From: Geodermatophilaceae bacterium URHA0031 | GTDB taxonomy: Bacteria; Actinomycetota; Actinomycetes; Mycobacteriales; Geodermatophilaceae | Direction: 5' to 3' | NCBI GenBank assembly: GCA_000620205.1 | Contig: JHVP01000001.1 | Location: 372,001-436,000 of the forward strand | Length of the DNA stretch: 64,000 nucleotides | Shown here: one piece after another, positions 63,759-64,000 of the stretch | Layout of the letters: each line of letters opens with the position of its first letter | Position numbering within the stretch: position 1 is the first letter of the stretch | Notes under the pieces: generated by a model | The model's database searches: none | What the model was told of the DNA's origin: nothing | The model's input: only the letters and a program-made list of their open reading frames with translations | Made by a program: the position numbers and the translations under genes

Positions 63759-64000
63759 TCCTCGAACAGCTCGACCAGTTCGTCCGCCGTCCCGGCGACG
63801 TGCAGCGGCACGACCGACACCGTCCACTCGGGCCGCCGGTCGTCGAGGTCGACGGCCAGGTCCCAGGCGGCGCGTGCGGTCAGCGGGCCGAAGCACGCGT
63901 CGTCCCCGTCCTCACCGACCGCGATCTCGACCAGCCAGGTGTCGGACAGGTCGGCGGCGAGCTCGGCGAAGTCGGGCTCGCTCTCCTCGTCGGGCTCGGG
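63755..64000 (-). CDS. acidic hypothetical protein (N-terminus beyond window edge)
   Basis: The last 81 codons of a minus-strand gene that enters from the right edge. The visible part is acidic (DEESEPDFAELAADLSDTW ... WDLAVDLDDRRPEW ... ADELVELFED) with normal codon use for the region and a TAA stop, which is rare in such GC-rich DNA. Family unknown. Confidence 0.6.
   Translation of the reverse strand, partial: PEPDEESEPDFAELAADLSDTWLVEIAVGEDGDDACFGPLTARAAWDLAVDLDDRRPEWTVSVVPLHVAGTADELVELFED

Overview
The window is about 64 kb of very GC-rich DNA packed with genes that carry actinobacterial signatures: WhiA, RbpA, OpcA, an actinobacterial Suf operon led by SufR, and a SecG-TpiA-Pgk-Gap-WhiA-YvcK-RapZ-UvrC block. 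GC content, gene order and protein style suggest a free-living, aerobic actinomycete, plausibly of the Geodermatophilaceae (Blastococcus, Geodermatophilus or Modestobacter type). That family assignment is inference. It is a chromosomal, mostly core region. I see no phage, insertion sequence, CRISPR array, tRNA or rRNA gene.

Layout. 1-4820 (minus strand): an NlpC/P60 wall hydrolase cut by the window edge, an acyl-CoA synthetase, a sirtuin with a repeat-derived segment, and a PAP2 membrane enzyme. 5067-10239 (plus): aconitase, an SDR protein, a sirohydrochlorin chelatase and an FBP zinc-finger protein. 10282-17346 (minus): a mercaptopyruvate-type sulfurtransferase, an NTF2-like protein, a decayed ABC transporter, an ABC exporter, an enoyl-CoA hydratase with a small HTH protein, and an ABC-F ATPase. 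17462-21492 (plus): two paralogous multi-spanning membrane proteins. 21539-29109 (minus): a GNAT protein, then the suf operon in transcription order sufR-sufB-sufD-Rieske-sufC-sufS-sufU-sufT. 29292-34477: a small membrane protein, a ClpC-type chaperone, and the convergent heme A pathway genes ctaA and ctaB.

34799-41865 (plus) is the pentose-phosphate operon tkt-tal-zwf-opcA-pgl. 41906-46641 (minus) has rbpA, secG, an orphan solute-binding lipoprotein, tpiA and pgk, followed upstream by gap, whiA, yvcK, rapZ and uvrC up to 52954. 53029-57493 is an operon for a TctABC tripartite tricarboxylate transporter with a universal stress protein and an alpha/beta hydrolase. uvrA, an amidase, an MBL-fold hydrolase and small unknown genes close the window.

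How it fits together: central carbon flux (glycolysis, pentose phosphate, aconitase) sits beside Fe-S assembly, which supplies aconitase, and beside heme A synthesis for the oxidase. The WhiA-YvcK-RapZ block and RbpA are growth and envelope regulators. The most unusual signal is a family of about 55-bp palindromic repeats that begin GGACC. Three clear copies have covarying stems. Two lie between genes, and one lies in frame inside the sirtuin gene, where the first zinc-binding cysteine pair should be. Other points of note are a deletion-fused ABC transporter remnant, several candidate leaderless promoters, a suf promoter with two overlapping or adjacent operator-like sites, and long perfect palindromes between genes.
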